NCBI RefSeq assembly: GCF_027706745.1
Contig: NZ_JAQFWP010000053.1
Coordinates: 1-48,939 of the forward strand
DNA: 48,939 nt
Origin: Nocardiopsis suaedae
Lineage (GTDB): Bacteria; Actinomycetota; Actinomycetes; Streptosporangiales; Streptosporangiaceae
Reading direction: 5' to 3'
Shown here in pieces: positions 17,795-29,090 of the stretch (its first letter is position 1; each line of letters starts with the position of its first letter). The position numbers were made by a program, and so were the translations under genes. The notes beneath the pieces were generated by a model, which was not told the origin of the DNA, ran no database searches, and worked only from the letters and a program-made list of their open reading frames with translations.

Positions 17795-19146
17795 GGACCG
17801 AGGCGGACCACGACCGCGACCACGACCGCGTGCGCGAGCGCATCGCCGCCGAGCTGGAGGCGGTGCGCAGGCGCAGCGAGGGACTGACCGTGCACGCCCT
17901 GGACGAGGGCGAGCTGGTGGCCCAGCACTCCCCGCTGATGTCGCCGCTGGTGTGGGACTACGCCCACGTCGGCAACTACGAGGAGCAGTGGCTGGTGCGC
18001 GCCGCGGCGGGCGGGCGGGCCCTGCGCCGCGACATCGACGTGCTCTACGACGCCTTCGAGAACGCCCGCGCCGACCGGGTCGAACTGCCGCTGCTCCGCC
18101 CCGAGGAGGCACGCGACTACAACGCCCGCGTCCGGCGGCGGGTGCTCGACTCCCTGGAGCGGGTGCCCATGGGCGAGGGGTCGGGCCTGGGCGCGGGCGG
18201 CTTCGTCTACAACATGGTGATCCAGCACGAGCACCAGCACGACGAGACCATGCTCGCCACCCACCAGTTGCGCACGGGCGACCCGGTGCTCCCCGACGGG
18301 GCGCCCGACGGGCCGGACCCGGTGCCGCCGGGCCCCGCGGAGGTGCTGGTGCCCGCCGGGCCGTTCACCATGGGCACCACCGCCGACCCGTGGGCCTACG
18401 ACAACGAGCGCCCCTCGCACACCGTGCACCTCCCCGCCTACCGGATCGCCGCGCGGCCGGTGTCCAACGCCGCCCACATGGCGTTCATCGACGCGGGCGG
18501 CTACGACGACCCCCGCTGGTGGACCGAGGAGGGCTGGCGCTGGCGCAGCGAGGGCGGCAAGACCGCCCCCGCGTTCTGGTTCCGCGACGGGGACACCTGG
18601 ATGCGCCGCCGCTTCGGCCGTGTCGAACCCGTCCCGCCGGGGGAGGCGGTCCAGCACGTCAGCTTCCACGAGGCGCAGGCGCACGCGCGCTGGGCGGGCA
18701 TGCGGCTGCCCACCGAGGCCGAATGGGAGAAGGCCGCGCGCTGGGACCCGTCCACCGGCCGCTCCCGCCGCTACCCGTGGGGGGACGAGGAGCCCACCGG
18801 GCGCCACGCCAACCTGGGGCAGCGGCGGCTGGGGCCCTCGGCCGCCGGGGCCTTCCCCGACGGGGCGTCCCCGCTCGGGGTGCGCCAGCTCATCGGCGAC
18901 GTGTGGGAGTGGACCTCCACCGTCTTCCACGGCTATCCCGGCTTCACCGCCTTCCCCTACCGGGAGTACTCCGAGGTGTTCTTCGACGACGGCTACCGGG
19001 TGCTGCGCGGCGGCTCCTGGGCGACCGACCCCACCGCCACCCGGGGCACGTTCCGCAATTGGGACCACCCCATCCGGCGGCAGATCTTCAGCGGCTTCCG
19101 GCTGGCCCGCGACGCCGCCCCGGACGAGGGCGGGGTGGGCGCCTGA
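17791..19146 (+). CDS. egtB: Hercynine oxygenase EgtB
   Basis: A 451-residue non-haem iron sulfoxide synthase that couples hercynine and gamma-glutamylcysteine using oxygen. The N-terminal DinB-like domain has the iron ligands: His about 59 (YAHVGNYEEQW) and His 146/150 in QHEHQHDETM. The C-terminal formylglycine-generating-enzyme-like domain carries PAGPFTMGT, EAEWEKAARWD, GDVWEWTSTVF and VLRGGSWATDP. ATG overlaps egtA stop; the egtC start overlaps its TGA as TGATG, so egtABC are tightly coupled. Confidence 0.95.
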   Translation: MRTEADHDRDHDRVRERIAAELEAVRRRSEGLTVHALDEGELVAQHSPLMSPLVWDYAHVGNYEEQWLVRAAAGGRALRRDIDVLYDAFENARADRVELPLLRPEEARDYNARVRRRVLDSLERVPMGEGSGLGAGGFVYNMVIQHEHQHDETMLATHQLRTGDPVLPDGAPDGPDPVPPGPAEVLVPAGPFTMGTTADPWAYDNERPSHTVHLPAYRIAARPVSNAAHMAFIDAGGYDDPRWWTEEGWRWRSEGGKTAPAFWFRDGDTWMRRRFGRVEPVPPGEAVQHVSFHEAQAHARWAGMRLPTEAEWEKAARWDPSTGRSRRYPWGDEEPTGRHANLGQRRLGPSAAGAFPDGASPLGVRQLIGDVWEWTSTVFHGYPGFTAFPYREYSEVFFDDGYRVLRGGSWATDPTATRGTFRNWDHPIRRQIFSGFRLARDAAPDEGGVGA

Positions 19147-19991
19147 TGTGCCGCCACCTCGCCTACCTGGGGCCGCCCGCGAGCCTGCACCGACTGCTGT
19201 TCGGGGACGCGGACGGCGGCGGGAACCCGCTGTACCGCCAGTCCTACGCCCCGCGCGAGCAGCGGCACGGCACCGTCAACGCCGACGGGTTCGGCGCCGG
19301 GTGGTACCCGCCCGGAGGCGGCGGGCCGCTGCGGTACCGCCGCGCGATGCCCATTTGGGCGGACACCTCCTTCGAGGACGCCGCCCGTGCGATCACCACC
19401 GGCTGCCTGGTGGCGGCCGTGCGCGACGCGACCCCGGGATTCGGCACCGACGAGTCGTGCGCCCAGCCGTTCCGCGCCGACGGCATGCTGTTCAGCCACA
19501 ACGGTGCGGCCGACGACGACGAGGCGCTCGCCGCCGCCCTGGGCGCACCGGCCCCGGCCGGGGTCCTGGACGCCCGCACCCCCGTCGATTCGGCGCCGCT
19601 GTTCGCCCACGCGGTCCGGCTGCGGCGGCGCGGCGCCGGGCTGGGCGAGGCGCTCGCCGCCACGGTGGCGGCGGCGCTGGAGCACTCGACCGGGCGGTAC
19701 AACCTTCTGGCCTCCGACGGGCACGCCATCGCGGCGACCGCGTTCGGCGACACGCTGTACGTGCGCGCGCTGGACGGCGGCGGCGGGAGGCGCGGCGACG
19801 GGAGTCGGGGCGGCGGCGCGATCATCGCCTCCGAGCCGCTGGACGACGCGGCGGAATGGCGCAGGGTTCCGGAGTGTTCCCTGGTCATCGCCGATTCCGA
19901 AGGGATACGGACGACCGCCGTCGCCGCACCGGCGGCCCGCGGACGACGCGAGGAGGGGGACGCGCAATGGTCCGCACCGACCGCCACCTGA
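19146..19991 (+). CDS. egtC: Ergothioneine amidohydrolase EgtC
   Basis: A 281-residue class II glutamine amidotransferase-type hydrolase that removes glutamate from the gamma-glutamyl hercynylcysteine sulfoxide made by EgtB. The nucleophile is Cys2 (MCRHLAYLG), exposed after Met removal; DGFGAGWY, AAVRDATPGFG and FSHNG follow as in the family. The C-terminal portion is Gly-rich and then diverges. Its last 25 bp overlap egtD. Confidence 0.93.
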   Translation: MCRHLAYLGPPASLHRLLFGDADGGGNPLYRQSYAPREQRHGTVNADGFGAGWYPPGGGGPLRYRRAMPIWADTSFEDAARAITTGCLVAAVRDATPGFGTDESCAQPFRADGMLFSHNGAADDDEALAAALGAPAPAGVLDARTPVDSAPLFAHAVRLRRRGAGLGEALAATVAAALEHSTGRYNLLASDGHAIAATAFGDTLYVRALDGGGGRRGDGSRGGGAIIASEPLDDAAEWRRVPECSLVIADSEGIRTTAVAAPAARGRREEGDAQWSAPTAT

Positions 19992-20929
19992 CCGAGGACG
20001 ACCTGTCCAAGTCGCTCCGGCGCGACGTCGCCGAAGGGCTGGCGGCCGCGCCCAAGACCCTGCCGCCCAAGTGGTTCTACGACGAGCGCGGCAGCGGGCT
20101 GTTCGAGGAGATCACCCGGCTGCCCGAGTACTACCCCACCCGGGCCGAGCGGGCCATCCTGCGCGCGTGCTCCGCCGGGATCGCCCGCGCGTCCGGCGCC
20201 GACACCCTGGTCGAGCTGGGGGCGGGGTCGGGGGAGAAGACCCGGCTGCTGCTGGAGGCCCTGTACGAACGGGGCGGCCCGGCCGGGTACGTCCCCGTCG
20301 ACGTCAGCGGCGACTTCCTGGAGGAGGCGGCCGCGCGCATCGCCGCCGACCACCCCGGCCTGCGGGTGCACGCGGTCGTGGCCGACTTCGAACGGCACCT
20401 GCCGCTGCTGCCCACCGGGGGCAGGCGCATGGTGGCCATGCTCGGGTCGACCATCGGCAACCAGACCCCGGAGCAGCGCGCGGCGTTCCTGGGCGACCTG
20501 CGCGGAACGATGGAGGAGGGCGAGACCCTGCTGCTCGGCGCGGACCTGGTCAAGGACCCGGCCCGGCTCGTCGCGGCCTACGACGACGCGCAGGGCGTGA
20601 CGGCCGAGTTCAACCGCAATGTGCTGCGGGTGATCGACCGCGAACTGGGGGCCGACTTCGACCCCGCGCTGTTCGAGCACGTCGCGGTGTGGGACCCGGA
20701 CCGCGAATGGATCGAGATGCGCCTGCGCGCCCGCACCGCCCACCGGGTCCGCGTGGAGGCGCTGGACATGGAGGCCGACTTCGCGGAGGGGGAGGAGATG
20801 CGCACCGAGATCTCCTCCAAGTTCCGCAAGGAGGGCATCGCGTCGGAGCTGGCGCAGGCCGGCTTCACCCTGGAGCACTGGTGGACCGACCCCGAGGGGG
20901 ACTTCTCCCTCCTGCTGGCCCGGGCCTGA
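19967..20929 (+). CDS. egtD: Histidine N-alpha-methyltransferase EgtD
   Basis: A 320-residue SAM-dependent enzyme that trimethylates histidine to hercynine, the first committed ergothioneine step. Seen: KTLPPKWFYDERGSGLFEEI near residue 27, SAM motif ELGAGSGEKTRLLL near residue 83, MLGSTIGN, LGADLVKDP, and the C-terminal ISSKFRKEG. ATG at 19967 follows GGAGGGGG inside the end of egtC. The pathway's last enzyme, the PLP-dependent lyase EgtE, is not in this cluster and must be supplied from elsewhere. Confidence 0.95.
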   Translation: MVRTDRHLTEDDLSKSLRRDVAEGLAAAPKTLPPKWFYDERGSGLFEEITRLPEYYPTRAERAILRACSAGIARASGADTLVELGAGSGEKTRLLLEALYERGGPAGYVPVDVSGDFLEEAAARIAADHPGLRVHAVVADFERHLPLLPTGGRRMVAMLGSTIGNQTPEQRAAFLGDLRGTMEEGETLLLGADLVKDPARLVAAYDDAQGVTAEFNRNVLRVIDRELGADFDPALFEHVAVWDPDREWIEMRLRARTAHRVRVEALDMEADFAEGEEMRTEISSKFRKEGIASELAQAGFTLEHWWTDPEGDFSLLLARA

Positions 20930-22956
<2,027 letters not shown>

Positions 22957-22990
22957 CCCGGCGGCCCCGCCGTTCCATAGCGTAATTCCG

Positions 22991-23023
22991 CGAATACCCC
23001 GTGCGCCCGGTGCGGGGTATTCG
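22991..23023. terminator. Hairpin terminator after dapB
   Basis: CGAATACCCCG (22991-23001) and CGGGGTATTCG (23013-23023) form a perfect 11-bp stem with an 11-base loop, 34 bp after the dapB stop. Confidence 0.7.
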
Positions 23024-23124
23024 TGCTGTCACGGTCCGGATTTTCCGCAGGCTTTCCCGGCCGGGCGGCCAATTCCCGGTGGGACCGGCCGCCGTCCGGC
23101 GGGTCCGGGGGTCGGGCGCCGCGC

Positions 23125-23146
23125 CTTCATGTTATCTTCATGAAGC
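23125..23146 (+). promoter_or_regulatory. Probable urease promoter with palindrome and GlnR-like box
   Basis: CTTCATG (23125-23131) is repeated at 23136-23142 as part of a perfect palindrome CTTCATGAAG (23136-23145). TATCTT at 23133-23138 is a good -10 candidate. GTTAT-N6-GAAGC (23131-23146) matches 8 of 10 positions of the actinobacterial GlnR pattern GTnAC-N6-GAAAC. Nitrogen control of urease would fit, but this is inference from a short motif. Confidence 0.4.
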
Positions 23147-23324
23147 CAATGATCCGATGACTCGCATGGTGATCTGGACATGCCCGTCTCGCATGCCCCC
23201 TGCTGAGCCGCTCGACTTCACTGGCCACATTTAACGCCCTCGAAATGGGGGCGAAACGTCGCTTCCTCGTCTTCGGACACCATTGCCTGAAGGCGTATTC
23301 GTCGTGCGCTGCTGCGGAGGAAAG

Positions 23325-24005
23325 ATGTTCCTAACCCCGTCGGACCGGGAAAAACTACTGCTCAGCGTGGCGGGGATGGTCGCCCGCGACCGCTTGGAGC
23401 GCGGGGTGCGCCTCAACCACCCCGAGGCCGTCGCCCTGCTGTCCTGCTGGGCGATCGAGCGCGCACGCGAGGGCGCGAGCGTCGAGGGGCTGATGGCCGA
23501 GTGCGCGGACGTGCTCAGTGCCGAGCAGGTCATGGACGGCGTCCCCGAACTGGTGGACTACGTGCAGGTCGAGGCCACCTTCCCGGACGGGCGCAAGCTC
23601 GTCACCATGACCCACCCCATCCGCCGCTCGGCCGAACGCGCCGAGGAGGGGGCCGCCGCCGGGCCCGCGCCCGGCGCCCTCGCCCCCGCCCCGGGCGACA
23701 TCGAGCTCAACGCCGGACGGGAGAAGCGCTCCGTGGTGATCCGCAACGACGGCGACCGGCCCGTGCAGATCGGGTCGCACATCCACCTGGCCGACGTGAA
23801 CCCGGCGCTCGCCTTCTCCGACGCCGACGGCGCCCCCGCCGACCGCGCCCTGGTCGAAGGGTTCCGCCTGGACATCCCCGCGGGGACGTCGCTGCGCTTC
23901 CAGCCCGGCGATGAGAAGGCGGTGACCGCGGTCGAGCTCGGCGGCCGCCGCGAGGTGCCCGGCATCCGCCCGGCCGAGGCCGTGGTCGGGGGTGGCGTGC
24001 GATGA
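23325..24005 (+). CDS. ureAB: Urease gamma-beta fusion subunit
   Basis: A 226-residue fusion of the two small urease subunits. Residues 1-100 are gamma ([53 protein letters not shown]). After an Ala/Pro/Gly linker, residues about 125-220 are beta ([53 protein letters not shown]). Fused ureAB genes are common in actinobacteria. RBS GGAGGAAAG precedes the ATG at 23325. The stop overlaps ureC by ATGA. Confidence 0.93.
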   Translation: MFLTPSDREKLLLSVAGMVARDRLERGVRLNHPEAVALLSCWAIERAREGASVEGLMAECADVLSAEQVMDGVPELVDYVQVEATFPDGRKLVTMTHPIRRSAERAEEGAAAGPAPGALAPAPGDIELNAGREKRSVVIRNDGDRPVQIGSHIHLADVNPALAFSDADGAPADRALVEGFRLDIPAGTSLRFQPGDEKAVTAVELGGRREVPGIRPAEAVVGGGVR

Positions 24006-25714
24006 GCCGCATCTCCCGGGACGAGTACGCCCACCTGTACGGGCCCACCGCCGGAGACCGGGTGCGCCTCGGCGACACCGACCTGTGGATCGAGGTCGAG
24101 GAGGACCGCTGCGTCGGCGGGGACGAGGCGGTCTTCGGCGGCGGGAAGTCGATCCGCGAGTCCATGCTGCAGTCCACCTCCACCCACGCCGAGGGTGCAC
24201 TCGACCTGGTGGTCACCAACGCGGTGGTGCTCGACCACTGGGGCGTGGTCCGCGCCGACGTGGGCGTGCGCGACGGGCGCATCACCGCCGTCGGCAAGGC
24301 GGGCAACCCCGACGTGCAGGACGGGGTCCACCCCGACCTGGTCATCGGCCCCGGCACCGAGGTGCTCGCGGGCGAGGGGCGCATCCTCACCGCCGGGGGC
24401 ATCGACTCCCACGTGCACTTCCTCAACGCCGACCAGCTGTGGGAGGCGCTGTCACTGGGCATCACCACCTCCATCGGCGGCGGCAGCGGCCCCTCGGAGG
24501 GCAGCAAGGCCACCACCGTCACCGCGGGGCCGTGGAACCTGGCCACCACCCACCGCGCCCTCGACACGGTCCCGATGAACCTGCTGCTGCTCGGCAAGGG
24601 CAACACCGTGGGGCAGGCCGCCATGGCCGAGCAGGTCCGGGCCGGGGCCGCCGGGCTCAAGATCCACGAGGACTGGGGCGCCACCCCGGGGGCCATCGAC
24701 GCGGCCCTGCGCGCCGCCGACGCGTTCGGCATCCAGGTGTCCCTGCACGCCGACAGCCTCAACGAGGCCGGGTACGTGCAGGAGACCCTCGGGGCGATCC
24801 GCGGGCGGGGCATCCACATCTTCCACTCCGAGGGCGCGGGCGGCGGGCACGCCCCCGACATCATCGTGGTGGCGGGCGAGCCCAACGTGCTGCCCTCCTC
24901 CACCAACCCGACGCTGCCCTTCACCGTCAACACGGTGGCCGAGCACCACGACATGCTCATGGTCTGCCACCACCTCAACCCCGACGTCGAGGCGGACGTG
25001 CAGTTCGCCGACTCGCGCATCCGCGACACCACCATGGCCGCCGAGGACCTGCTGCAGGACATGGGCGCCATCTCGATGACCTCCTCCGACGCCCTGGCCA
25101 TGGGGCGCGCCGGGGAGGTGGTCACCCGAACCTGGCAGGTGGCGCACGCGATGAAGGGCCGGTGGGGGAGCGGGTCGCTGATGCCCGCCGACAACGAGCG
25201 GGCGCGGCGCTATGTCGCCAAGTACACCATCTGCCCGGCCGTGGCCGCCGGGATCGACCACGAGGTGGGCTCGGTGGAGCCGGGCAAGCTCGCCGACCTG
25301 GTGCTGTGGAACCCGGCGTTCTTCGGCATCCGGCCGGCGGCGGTGGTCAAGGGCGGAGGGGTGGTGTACGCCCCGCAGGGCGACGTCAACGCCTCCATCC
25401 CGACGGCCGAGCCGATGCTGCTGCGCACCGGTCTGGCCGCGGGCGACGCGGCGCACCTGGCGACGAGCTTCGTCGCCCCGGCCGCCCTCGAAGAGGGGGT
25501 GACCGAGCGCCTGGGGCTGAGGCGCCGCCTGACCCCGATCCGGCACACCCGCGGGGTGGGCAAGGAGCACATGCCCAACAACAGCGCCCTGCCGGAGATC
25601 AGTGTGGACCCGGAGACGTTCCGGGTCACCATCGACGGCTACGAGGTCGACCCGAAGGACGCCGACGCCCCCGTGTCGGAGGTCCCGTTGGCCCAGCGGT
25701 ACAGCATGTTCTGA
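24002..25714 (+). CDS. ureC: Urease alpha subunit (catalytic)
   Basis: A 570-residue nickel-dependent urease alpha chain, hydrolysing urea to ammonia and carbamate. Nickel ligands are all visible: His 137/139 (DSHVHF), carbamylated Lys 220 (GLKIHEDWG), His in HADSLNEAG and [13 protein letters not shown]; the active-site flap has CHHL with catalytic His about 323. Numbering is offset by three from the Klebsiella enzyme at each checked position. Length is normal for the family. It is coupled to ureAB, while the accessory genes start 567 bp later. Confidence 0.96.
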   Translation: MSRISRDEYAHLYGPTAGDRVRLGDTDLWIEVEEDRCVGGDEAVFGGGKSIRESMLQSTSTHAEGALDLVVTNAVVLDHWGVVRADVGVRDGRITAVGKAGNPDVQDGVHPDLVIGPGTEVLAGEGRILTAGGIDSHVHFLNADQLWEALSLGITTSIGGGSGPSEGSKATTVTAGPWNLATTHRALDTVPMNLLLLGKGNTVGQAAMAEQVRAGAAGLKIHEDWGATPGAIDAALRAADAFGIQVSLHADSLNEAGYVQETLGAIRGRGIHIFHSEGAGGGHAPDIIVVAGEPNVLPSSTNPTLPFTVNTVAEHHDMLMVCHHLNPDVEADVQFADSRIRDTTMAAEDLLQDMGAISMTSSDALAMGRAGEVVTRTWQVAHAMKGRWGSGSLMPADNERARRYVAKYTICPAVAAGIDHEVGSVEPGKLADLVLWNPAFFGIRPAAVVKGGGVVYAPQGDVNASIPTAEPMLLRTGLAAGDAAHLATSFVAPAALEEGVTERLGLRRRLTPIRHTRGVGKEHMPNNSALPEISVDPETFRVTIDGYEVDPKDADAPVSEVPLAQRYSMF

Positions 25715-26281
25715 CCCGGGCGCCGACCGCGTCGGCTGGAGGGGCGCGGTCTCCGTCCGAGCGGTCATCGCGGTTCTCCGGCGGGTCCGACCCGCTCGGG
25801 GCCCTGACCGACGGCTGCTGTTCGGCCGCCGACCGGAGGGCGTCCGCCGGAAGCCGGATAGCGGCCCCGGAAGCCGAATAGCGGCCGCCGGAGGTCACAG
25901 CGATCCGGCGGACGCCGTCCAGGTACCCGTGGCGTAGGGGCGACGCCTCAGACGGCCGTGCCCGTACCGGTTCGCGGAGGCAGGCGGACGGGGGCGCGCC
26001 CGAGGAAGGTCCGTCGGGACGGCCGCCGGTCCCGCGAAGGAGGGGTCAGAGTAGCCGTCGTCGCAGGTCGGGAGCAGGATAGTGGGTGAGTGTCGAGTGC
26101 CCGAGGGGTGGGCCGGGGCCACCGGTCCCGCCCCCGGGAGCCCCGGCCGTTCCGGCAGCGGCGCGGCGGAAACGTCGCGGCATCGCACCACGGGCGGCGC
26201 GGGGCGTGGCGGCGGGGCGACGGGGCGGTGGCGGACGAGGCGGCCCGCCCTCGACCGAAGAACTGGGAGGAGACGGAGACG
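25715..26281. other. Gene-free gap between ureC and ureF
   Basis: 567 bp with no supported gene on either strand. The long reading frames there are low-complexity antisense extensions of ureF/ureG. It holds a 20-bp tandem repeat (25847-25886) and, at the 3' end, the ureF ribosome site GGGAGGAG. A separate promoter for ureFGD is likely somewhere here but not identified. Confidence 0.5.
25847..25886. repeat. 20-bp tandem repeat, two copies
   Basis: CCGGAAGCCGGATAGCGGCC at 25847-25866 is followed at once by CCGGAAGCCGAATAGCGGCC at 25867-25886, one mismatch in 20. Located in the ureC-ureF gap. Function unknown. Confidence 0.8.
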
Positions 26282-26986
26282 ATGAGCACCGACACGGGTG
26301 CGCTGGGAGCGCTCCTGCTCGCCGACGCCCGGCTCCCCACCGGCGGGCATGCCCACTCGGCGACCCTGGAGGCCGCGCTGGAGGCCGGGCTTCCGGAGGA
26401 GCGCATCCCCGACTACATCCGCGCCCGCCTGGCCACGGTCGGCCGCACCGAGGCCGCCGCCGCGGTCGTCGCCCTCCGGGTCGCCGCGGACCCGGACCCC
26501 GGGTCCGGCCCCGACTACGGCCCCGTGCAGGAGGCCCTCGCCGCCCGGACCCCCAGCCGTGCGTTGCGCGAGGCGTCCGCCTCCCTCGGGCGCGGCCTGG
26601 CCCGCCTCGCCCGCCGGGTCGATGCCGGCCACGCCGCCGTGCGCGCCCTGCCCTCCGCGCAAGCGGCCACCCCCGGGCTGCGGGCGATGCGCCCGGTCGT
26701 CCTCGGCGCGCTCGGGGCGGTGTTCGGCATGACCGCCGAGCAGACCGCCCGCGCCGCGCTGTACGAGGACGCCCAGACGGTCACCGCGGCCGCCCTCAAA
26801 CTCCGCCCCGGCGACCCGCTCACCGCGGTCCGCCGGCTCCTCGACCTGGCACCCGAGATCGAGGCGTCGGTCCGCGCCGCCGCCGCGACGGACGTCCCCC
26901 ACGACATTCCCGCGCATTCGGCCCCGCTCATCGACCGATGGGCCGAGGCGCACGCACGCGAGACGAGGAGGCTCTTCGTTGCCTGA
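26282..26986 (+). CDS. ureF: Urease accessory protein UreF
   Basis: A 234-residue UreF, which with UreD and UreG loads nickel into apo-urease. Seen: the N-terminal [24 protein letters not shown] motif region (family pattern around the GGHAHS), the helical body, and [28 protein letters not shown] lies nine bases before the ATG. Its final codons and TGA fall inside the first unit of an 18-bp tandem repeat that also carries the ureG start. Confidence 0.88.
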   Translation: MSTDTGALGALLLADARLPTGGHAHSATLEAALEAGLPEERIPDYIRARLATVGRTEAAAAVVALRVAADPDPGSGPDYGPVQEALAARTPSRALREASASLGRGLARLARRVDAGHAAVRALPSAQAATPGLRAMRPVVLGALGAVFGMTAEQTARAALYEDAQTVTAAALKLRPGDPLTAVRRLLDLAPEIEASVRAAAATDVPHDIPAHSAPLIDRWAEAHARETRRLFVA

Positions 26987-27050
26987 GAACACAGCCTTGC
27001 CTGAGAACACAGCCTTGCCTGAGAACACGGCGTCGCCTGAGAGCACGGCG
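26979..27050 (+). repeat. 18-bp tandem repeat at ureF/ureG junction, four units
   Basis: Units at 26979-26996 and 26997-27014 are identical (TTGCCTGAGAACACAGCC); the third (27015-27032) differs at two positions and the fourth (27033-27050) at four. Each unit contains the TGA that ends ureF and, in the first three, a TTG able to start ureG. Unit gain or loss keeps both frames because 18 is divisible by three. Confidence 0.9.
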
Positions 27051-27773
27051 GTGCCCGCCGCCCGCCGCACCCTGCGGCTGGGCGTGGCCGGGCCGGTCGG
27101 CACCGGCAAGAGCTCGCTCATCGCCACCCTGTGCCGGGAGCTCTCCGGTGAGCTGGCGATGGCCGTGGTCACCAACGACATCTACACCGACGAGGACGCC
27201 CGCTTCCTGCGCAGCGCCGGGGTGCTGCCCGAGGAGCGCATCCGCGCCGTGGAGACCGGTGCGTGCCCGCACACCGCCATCCGGGACGACATCACCGCCA
27301 ACCTGGACGCGGTGGAGGACATGGAGGAGGACTTCGCCCCGCTCGACCTGGTGCTGGTGGAGAGCGGCGGCGACAACCTCACCGCCACCTTCAGTCCGGC
27401 CCTGATCGACGCCCAGATCTTCTGCCTGGACGTGGCGGGCGGCGGGGACGTCGCGCGCAAGGGCGGCCCGGGGATCGGCCGCGCCGACCTGCTCATCGTG
27501 AACAAGTCCGACCTCGCGCCCTACGTCGGCGTCGATGTGGACCGGATGGTCGCCGACGCCGAGCGGGCGCGCGACGGCCGACCGGTGCTGGCGCTGTCGC
27601 GCACCGACGAGCCGTCGGTGAAGGCGCTGTGCGACTGGGTGCGCGGGGTGATCGGGGCCCACCGCAGCGGCGAGCACACCCCGCAGGACCCGGGGCCGAT
27701 GGCGCCGCACAGCCATGGGCCCGAGGACGAGGGCGGGCATGGCCACGGCCACGGGCACGGACACGGGCACTGA
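26979..27773 (+). CDS. ureG: Urease accessory GTPase UreG
   Basis: A 264-residue SIMIBI GTPase that drives nickel insertion into urease. P-loop GPVGTGKS at residues 38-45, then [41 protein letters not shown] and guanine-specificity [10 protein letters not shown]. The C-terminus is a His-rich tail ([12 protein letters not shown]) suited to nickel binding. The chosen start is TTG at 26979, seven bases after GAGGAGG; the first 24 residues are a hexapeptide repeat ([24 protein letters not shown]) made by an 18-bp tandem repeat. In-frame TTG codons in units 2 and 3 could also initiate. Confidence 0.92.
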   Translation: MPENTALPENTALPENTASPESTAVPAARRTLRLGVAGPVGTGKSSLIATLCRELSGELAMAVVTNDIYTDEDARFLRSAGVLPEERIRAVETGACPHTAIRDDITANLDAVEDMEEDFAPLDLVLVESGGDNLTATFSPALIDAQIFCLDVAGGGDVARKGGPGIGRADLLIVNKSDLAPYVGVDVDRMVADAERARDGRPVLALSRTDEPSVKALCDWVRGVIGAHRSGEHTPQDPGPMAPHSHGPEDEGGHGHGHGHGHGH

Positions 27774-28570
27774 TGGAAGCACTGCGCGAACGGGCCGTCT
27801 CCGCCCCTGAGGCCGGGGCGGCCCCCTCCGAACCCGGCTTGGACCCGTCCGAGCCCGCCGTGGTCGCGGTGCGCAGGTACGGGGACCGGACGGTGCCGGT
27901 GGCGCTGGAGACCGGCACGTTCCTCAAGCCGGGCATCATGCGCCGTCCCGGCGGCGCGCTGCGCGTCGCCCTCGCGGCGGTGCGGGCGGCACTGTGCGCG
28001 GGGGACGACGTCCGGCTCCACGTGGATGTGGGGCCCGGCGCCGAGCTGGAGCTCGTGGACCCCAACGGCACGGTGGCCTACAACGCGCGCGGGGGCCGGG
28101 CGGCTTGGCGGGCCTCGGTCCGCCTCGCCGAGGGGGCGCGCATGACCTGGACCGAACCGGCGTTCGTGGTCTCCGACGGCGCCGACGTCCGGCGCGAGGT
28201 CGAAGCCGACCTGGCGGAGGGCGCCGAGCTGCTGTGGCGTGAGTCCCTGGTCCTGGGCAGGACGGGTGAGCGCGGCGGGAGGATGCTGGCGTCCACGCGG
28301 GTGCGCCTGGCGGGCCGCCCGCTGTTCACCGAGGACCTGGACCTGCGCGATCCGGAGGTGCGGGGCCTGCCCGGCATCCTGGGCGGGGACCGGGTGGTGG
28401 GCCAGGTGGGGGTGTTCGGCCGCGACCCGGAGGCGGGGCAGGGGCCGGACGGCCCCGACCTCCTCGACCTGGCGGGGCCCGGCGCGGTGTGGCGGTGGAC
28501 GGGAGAACGCCCGTTCAAGGCGGACGCGGCCCTGACCCCGGTGTGGCAGGCCTGGGGCGGCCACACCTGA
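27773..28570 (+). CDS. ureD: Urease accessory protein UreD (UreH)
   Basis: A 265-residue UreD, the scaffold that binds apo-urease and recruits UreF/UreG. Seen: TFLKPGIMRRPGGALRVALA, GAELELVDPNGTVAYNARGG, ARMTWTEPAFVVSDGADV, and the C-terminal LTPVWQAWGG. ATG overlaps the ureG TGA as TGATG. It ends the urease set; no ureE is present, so the His-rich UreG tail may take over nickel delivery. Confidence 0.88.
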   Translation: MEALRERAVSAPEAGAAPSEPGLDPSEPAVVAVRRYGDRTVPVALETGTFLKPGIMRRPGGALRVALAAVRAALCAGDDVRLHVDVGPGAELELVDPNGTVAYNARGGRAAWRASVRLAEGARMTWTEPAFVVSDGADVRREVEADLAEGAELLWRESLVLGRTGERGGRMLASTRVRLAGRPLFTEDLDLRDPEVRGLPGILGGDRVVGQVGVFGRDPEAGQGPDGPDLLDLAGPGAVWRWTGERPFKADAALTPVWQAWGGHT

Positions 28571-28690
28571 GGGGGTGGAGAAGGCGCGAACAGGGGGAGG
28601 CGCCGTTACCTGCAGCGCTGTCGGCCGTCTGGTGTGTTCGTGGCCCCCGTGGATGGCGGCGACGGTGAGAGCGGGTGATCGTGTCCCGCA

Positions 28691-28790
28691 GAGTGGTGTA
28701 ACTAATTTCGAATCTGCATCGCCATGAGCACCAAACGGCTGGTCAGCACGGGCGCTCATGTTCGAACAGCATCGGAAACTTACACCACTC
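28691..28790. mobile_element. 100-bp element with 11-bp terminal inverted repeats (IS-end relic or MITE)
   Basis: GAGTGGTGTAA (28691-28701) and TTACACCACTC (28780-28790) are perfect inverted termini. TTCGAA recurs inside both ends (28707-28712 and 28761-28766), and each end has CATGAGC or its complement. The AGTGGTGTAA terminus resembles ends I associate with actinobacterial IS256/mutator-type elements, from memory and unverified. The element lacks a transposase and interrupts a mosaic-repeat module. I could not find a clear target duplication. Confidence 0.6.
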
Positions 28791-28978
28791 CAGCGGACAT
28801 GACCGAGCGGGCCGTTTCCCCGGCCTTGCTAGCCGGGCGGCGGGCCCCTTCCGGTCCGGGTGGTCGGGCGGCTCGGCTGGTCCCCCGCTGACGGGCTCCG
28901 GCCGTCCGCCAGGCCACTGGAATGCAAGGACAACGGCAGCGACGACGGCACCGGCCGGTACCCCGCTCGTGGGCCCCG

Positions 28979-29090
28979 GCCGGGCGGCGGGCCGTCGGAG
29001 TGTGAGGTGGTTGGCGGCGACGACGAGGGGCGGCGGTCCTACCTGGTGGATTGTCGGCCGCCGGGTGCGTGCGTGGTCACCGCGATGGGC
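28979..29090 (+). repeat. 112-bp module, perfect inverted duplicate of 30586-30697
   Basis: Every base matches the reverse complement of 30586-30697. The module includes CCGTCGGAGTGTGAGGTGG and TACCTGGTGGATTGTCGGCC. Perfect identity over 112 bp, while neighbouring modules have diverged, implies recent copying, recombination or gene conversion. Confidence 0.92.

Larger units (their letters stand above)
22957..23324. other. Intergenic region between dapB and ureAB
   Basis: 368 bp, unusually AT-rich near 23120-23320. It contains the dapB terminator (22991-23023) and a probable urease promoter with a palindrome (23125-23146). No coding sequence recognised. Confidence 0.55.

Noticed and set aside
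26979-27050. LPENTA repeats as sortase signals
   Set aside because: They are at the N-terminus of a cytosolic GTPase, with no membrane helix or positive tail, and lack the LPxTG glycine.
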